Of a stretch of DNA of 8,856 bases, positions 6,951 to 8,856 are shown in pieces. Source of the stretch: Methylococcaceae bacterium UBA4132. GTDB taxonomy: Bacteria; Pseudomonadota; Gammaproteobacteria; Methylococcales; Methylomonadaceae. The DNA is taken from NCBI GenBank assembly GCA_002380945.1, contig DFWO01000124.1:1-8856 (forward strand). The letters are read 5' to 3'. The notes beneath the pieces were generated by a model. It was given only the letters and a program-made list of their open reading frames with translations, was not told where the DNA came from and did no database searches. Numbering within the stretch: position 1 is the first letter of the stretch; each line of letters begins with the position of its first letter. The position numbers and the translations under genes are program-made.

Positions 6951-6977
6951 GGCGCATTACGCTACCGCTAATGCGCC
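6951..6977. repeat. GGCGCATTA palindromic repeat between the RHH gene and the deaminase gene
   Basis: GGCGCATTA (6951-6959) and TAATGCGCC (6969-6977) pair perfectly around a 9-base loop, 17 bases beyond the RHH stop. It may end or protect the upstream transcript, but no T-run follows. The arms are much richer in G+C than the flanking DNA, which suits a dispersed palindrome. It marks the left side of the AT-rich deaminase segment. Bases 6978-7043 show no other structure I can support. Confidence 0.5.
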
Positions 6978-7055
6978 TTACGAGTTGATGTGATGATTAA
7001 AGGGATTCGTGATTTGATTGCAATGATTGGATAATTTTGAGAAGAAGGAATATTA

Positions 7056-8747
7056 ATGACAAACGACCAAGCTATATATATAAAATCTGCAATTGACGCG
7101 ATATATGGAGAGGATGATGATTTCGTTGTATTGGGACTTACTGGACGAACTGGAAGTGGTTGTTCAACAGTTGCAAAAATTCTTGCATCCGATAAAGATT
7201 TAGTTCGCCATTCTCTCTGTTGTGGCAATAATCCATCAACCAATGATGAAAGAAAACAAAGAATTATTTATAGACATTTTTCCAAGACGTGGTGTCCATT
7301 TCATCTTATTCAAGTGTCATCAGTAATAACTTTAATGATGATTAAGGATGAGGACTGGAAAAATGCTATAGATGAATCTGTTGAGCATTTATCCACTGAG
7401 ACAAAAAAATCTTTAAAAGATAAACTTATCGAACTTGAAGATAATTATAAAACTTTCAAAGGTAGCATAGAATCAGAGAAAGATAGTTTGATCAAATTTT
7501 ATACAAAAAAATTACCAGAACAGTACAAAGAAATACGAGAATTACTTGGAGAAAGTGATTGCGTAAAGTTATATCAGGCTATCGGTACAAATATTAGATT
7601 ATCTGGCAAACCATTTTGCAAAGAACATTCAGAAAAAAGTTTTTTTACTTTAGCTGAAGAAATTAATTTAATAATAAAAGAAATAAGAGAGATAAATAAA
7701 TCTTTAGGACAGAAAACATTAATAGCTATTGATGCTATTAGAAATCCATTTGAAGCCATATACTTTCAAGATAGATACTCTGCTTTTTATTTGGTTGCCG
7801 TTTCATGTCCAGATGACCAAAGAGTTTCTCGACTTTACAAGCTAGGTTATTCAAAAAAAGATGTTGATATTATTGATAAACAAGAATATAGGTCTCGAAA
7901 ACTATGTGATACTGATACCTATTATGTTCAAGATATTCAATCTTGTTTACAAAGGTCTGACATATACATAAGCAATCCAGATGACATTAATAAAGTATCG
8001 GAATATACAAATTTATCTAATCAAATAATTAGATTTGTTTCTTTAATGAAACGTCCTGGAATAATAACTCCAACGGCTGTTGAAAGAACCATGCAGCTTG
8101 CCTACACAGCAAAACTAAATTCAGGGTGCATATCTAGGCAAGTCGGAGCAGCAATAACGGATGAAAACTATTCAATACAAGCAATAGGGTGGAATGATAC
8201 TCCTCATGGTCAAGTTCCATGTAACCTTCGTAATAGAGAAGATTTACTTAGTGGCTTTGATCAATTTGCTTACAGTGAATATGAACGAGGCGATGAAGAA
8301 TATTTGTCTTTCTTTCGTAAAGAATGTGAAAAATACACCCATATAGGTAAAGATGACTCTGGACGTAATTTATCATATTGTTTTAAATCTGAATATAATA
8401 CACTAACAAAAAAAGATAATCAGGTTCATACACGCTCATTACACGCAGAAGAAAATGCGTTTTTACAAATATCAAAATATGGCGGTCGAGGAATTAAAGG
8501 TGGAATATTATTTACCACTGCAAGTCCGTGTGAATTGTGTGCAAAAAAAGCCTATCAGCTTGGGATAACGAAAATTTATTATATTGATCCATATCCTGGA
8601 ATTGCCATGTCACACATTATCAAGGGAGGAACAAATAACCCTGAATTAATTTTATTTCATGGCGCAATTGGACGAGCATTTCATCTTTTATATACACCAA
8701 TTATTCCATATAAAGATGAGCTAAATATTTTTAAACAAAATTTATAA
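7056..8747 (+). CDS. Anti-phage dCTP/dCMP deaminase, P-loop plus deaminase fusion (AvcD-type)
   Basis: The 563-residue protein joins an N-terminal P-loop-like domain to a C-terminal zinc deaminase. The N-terminal loop GLTGRTGSGCST spans residues 27-38; the usual Walker A lysine is replaced by C36. A lysine- and glutamate-rich helical middle (about 105-240) probably includes coiled coil. The deaminase part begins near 340 with SRQVGAAI (about 359-366) and GWNDTPHGQVPC. It continues with H463-A-E465, where E465 would be the proton shuttle, and P491-C492-E-L-C495, whose cysteines complete the catalytic zinc site with H463. This two-part plan is that of the defence deaminases that drain dCTP/dCMP during phage infection. 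The start has GAAGGA at 7044-7049, six bases before ATG. The gene is far poorer in G+C than prfA or gnd (hand counts 23-37% versus 47-50% per 60 bases) and favours AGA arginine codons, which suggests transfer. A non-defence dCMP deaminase is less likely given the fused P-loop. The trigger and exact substrate are unproven. Confidence 0.8.
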   Translation: MTNDQAIYIKSAIDAIYGEDDDFVVLGLTGRTGSGCSTVAKILASDKDLVRHSLCCGNNPSTNDERKQRIIYRHFSKTWCPFHLIQVSSVITLMMIKDEDWKNAIDESVEHLSTETKKSLKDKLIELEDNYKTFKGSIESEKDSLIKFYTKKLPEQYKEIRELLGESDCVKLYQAIGTNIRLSGKPFCKEHSEKSFFTLAEEINLIIKEIREINKSLGQKTLIAIDAIRNPFEAIYFQDRYSAFYLVAVSCPDDQRVSRLYKLGYSKKDVDIIDKQEYRSRKLCDTDTYYVQDIQSCLQRSDIYISNPDDINKVSEYTNLSNQIIRFVSLMKRPGIITPTAVERTMQLAYTAKLNSGCISRQVGAAITDENYSIQAIGWNDTPHGQVPCNLRNREDLLSGFDQFAYSEYERGDEEYLSFFRKECEKYTHIGKDDSGRNLSYCFKSEYNTLTKKDNQVHTRSLHAEENAFLQISKYGGRGIKGGILFTTASPCELCAKKAYQLGITKIYYIDPYPGIAMSHIIKGGTNNPELILFHGAIGRAFHLLYTPIIPYKDELNIFKQNL

Positions 8748-8758
8748 CACAGCATTGC

Positions 8759-8789
8759 AGGTTGGGTTGCCGCTTTTTGGCAACCCAAC
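8759..8789. terminator. Hairpin after the deaminase gene; second copy of the 3696-3730 repeat
   Basis: GTTGGGTTGCC (8761-8771) and GGCAACCCAAC (8779-8789) form a perfect 11-bp stem with a T-rich 7-base loop, 13 bases beyond the deaminase stop codon. It aligns with the hairpin after the antiporter gene with only a few differences, in the loop and at the outer edge. It is well placed to end or protect the deaminase transcript, though no T-run follows. Confidence 0.5.
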
Positions 8790-8838
8790 ATAAAACCAAT
8801 ACACGCTGGTTTTGTTGGGTTGGCTATCGCCAGCCCAC
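8782..8838. repeat. Compound palindromes overlapping the terminal hairpin
   Basis: AACCCAAC (8782-8789) plus AAAACCA (8792-8798) can pair with TGGTTTT (8807-8813) plus GTTGGGTT (8814-8821), leaving only a 2-base bulge (8790-8791) and an 8-base loop. A further stem joins TGGGTTGGC (8816-8824) to GCCAGCCCA (8829-8837) with one G-T pair. These stems share arms with each other and with the hairpin at 8761-8789, so they are mutually exclusive in part. The block looks like two or more repeat units laid end to end. Bases 8839-8856 show nothing I can support. Confidence 0.45.
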
Positions 8839-8856
8839 CCTTGTATCTCTCCAAAC

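Noticed and set aside
6951..6977. CRISPR-like repeat
   Set aside because: It is a single palindrome with no regularly spaced copies or spacers; no array is present anywhere in the window.
7007..7035. Possible promoter for the deaminase gene (TCGTGA, 17 bases, GATAAT)
   Set aside because: The -35 matches only three of six positions, and the implied start would leave almost no leader before the ribosome-binding site.
7851..8549. Several runs of seven A in the deaminase gene as possible phase-variation or frameshift sites
   Set aside because: Runs of this length are expected in a gene of about 30% G+C, and the reading frame is intact.

Overview
The window looks like chromosomal DNA of a gammaproteobacterium of moderate-to-low G+C. 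The peptide release factor 1 follows the E. coli protein closely from end to end. Hand counts of sampled 60-base stretches of the housekeeping genes give about 45-50% G+C. Several kinds of short palindromic repeat sit between genes, a habit I associate with filamentous sulfur bacteria of the Beggiatoa/Thiothrix type. That genus-level guess is inference, not proof.

Layout. (1) Bases 109-1978, minus strand, hold a three-gene membrane-lipid operon. In transcription order it encodes a CarS/DUF46-type CDP-lipid synthase, an endonuclease/exonuclease/phosphatase (EEP) protein and a CDP-alcohol phosphatidyltransferase. The last two genes overlap by 4 bases. A sigma70-like promoter can be proposed at 2032-2061, and a hairpin lies beyond the operon at 34-62. 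(2) Bases 2157-3698, plus strand, encode a CPA2-type cation:proton antiporter with a C-terminal TrkA-N (RCK) nucleotide-binding domain. It converges on (3) gnd, 6-phosphogluconate dehydrogenase (3735-5180, minus). A perfect 15-bp hairpin that includes the antiporter stop codon separates them. (4) Bases 5181-5477 are a 297-base gene-free spacer between divergent gnd and prfA, holding at least three inverted repeats. (5) prfA (5478-6563, plus) stands without its common partners hemA and prmC. (6) A small ribbon-helix-helix, antitoxin-like protein follows at 6650-6934. (7) Bases 7056-8747, plus, encode a 563-residue protein with a P-loop-like N-terminus and a zinc deaminase C-terminus. This is the architecture of the anti-phage dCTP/dCMP deaminases (AvcD type). 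The gene is markedly AT-rich (roughly 23-37% G+C in sampled stretches) and AGA-rich, and it lies between palindromic repeats, so it is probably an acquired defence gene. (8) Bases 8759-8838 are a compound block of overlapping palindromes that ends the window's annotated content.

How the parts work together. The lipid operon could supply activated lipid, head-group transfer and possibly dephosphorylation in one transcript. The antiporter, gnd and prfA are unrelated housekeeping genes. The deaminase is the main accessory element: on infection, enzymes of this type deplete deoxycytidine nucleotides and so starve phage DNA synthesis. The most interesting points are the lysine-less Walker A loop of the deaminase, its possible extra zinc site, the unknown role of the EEP protein in the lipid operon, and the repeat families at the gene boundaries.
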